64,000 nucleotides of DNA from Siphonodentalium dalli. Taxonomy: Eukaryota; Mollusca; Scaphopoda; Gadilida; Siphonodentaliidae. This document shows positions 63,970-64,000 of this stretch, piece after piece (within the stretch, counting starts at the first letter, position 1; each line of letters opens with the position of its first letter). The translations under genes and the position numbers were made by a program. Below the pieces are notes generated by a model. That model had not been told where the DNA came from and searched no databases. It saw nothing but the letters and a program-made list of their open reading frames with translations. Where the stretch lies: NCBI GenBank assembly GCA_032622095.1, contig CP136068.1:2583314-2647313 (forward strand), in the 5' to 3' direction.

Positions 63970-64000
63970 CCTGAGTTTAGTGTGTATAACCCATAGAGAG
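63970..64000. mobile_element. Family E-type terminus joined to the start of a family D hairpin (window edge)
   Basis: GCCTGAGTTTAGTGTGT followed by ATAACCCATAGAGAG, the same junction as at 15774-15810. Cut by the window end. Confidence 0.6.

Overview
The window looks like non-coding DNA of a marine invertebrate nuclear genome, most likely a bivalve mollusc. The evidence is long introns or intergenic DNA with no bacterial gene layout, one GT-AG exon, dozens of short foldback transposons, many satellites, and elements built like bivalve 'pearl'/HINE repeats (tandem core, ACGG/ACAC-type microsatellite, short tail ending in a hairpin). A 5S-rRNA-like stretch also resembles metazoan 5S. The species assignment is inference. 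Two 100-base N gaps (8516-8615, 57393-57492) mark scaffold joins.

Protein-coding content is minimal. I can support one internal exon on the minus strand (33123-33228). Its protein family is not recognised. Every longer open frame (for example 644 aa over 13.8-15.7 kb, 401 aa over 45.8-47 kb, 178 aa at 6.1 kb) is a tandem repeat whose period is a multiple of 3 or which happens to lack stops. The many 60-120 aa frames are translations of the same few foldback transposons. No transposase or reverse transcriptase is visible, so all mobile elements here are non-autonomous.

Layout: 1-5.1 kb, ~164-bp tandem array ending in a HINE-like tail. 5.7-6.5 kb, two minisatellites. 7.5-13.4 kb, foldback elements, including two hAT-type ones. 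13.8-15.7 kb, a 60-bp satellite grown out of the end of a hAT-like foldback element. 17.4-18 and 20.6-21.4 kb, satellites. 21.8-22.4 kb, a Helitron end. 22.8-27.1 kb, an old, degraded ~400-bp tandem duplication filled with MITEs. 28-32.7 kb, related diverged units, a 30-copy 77-bp satellite and a 34-bp satellite. 33.1 kb, the exon. 34.5-43.2 kb, more satellites and MITEs. 43.8-44.3 kb, a large inverted repeat. 45.8-47 kb, a ~110-copy decanucleotide array started inside a MITE hairpin. 48.9-50.2 kb, a diverged ~630-bp direct duplication. 51.4-53.1 kb, a HINE-like element nested in a MITE. 58.7-59.6 and 63.4-64 kb, satellites.

Five foldback families dominate. (B) Tc1/mariner-like, TIR CAGTAATGCCCTAAATAATC, TA target site, 25 copies. 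(C) piggyBac-like, TTAA target site, TIR CCCTTT..., about 20 copies or fragments; three sets of termini share the same internal hairpin. (E) hAT-like, TIR CAAGCCTGCAAATAG, 8-bp target duplications, about 10 copies. (D) an ~82-bp hairpin with a conserved loop. (F) an element with ~60-bp TIRs. Single copies of other families are listed individually. Coordinates of repeat boundaries were read by eye and are good to a few bases.
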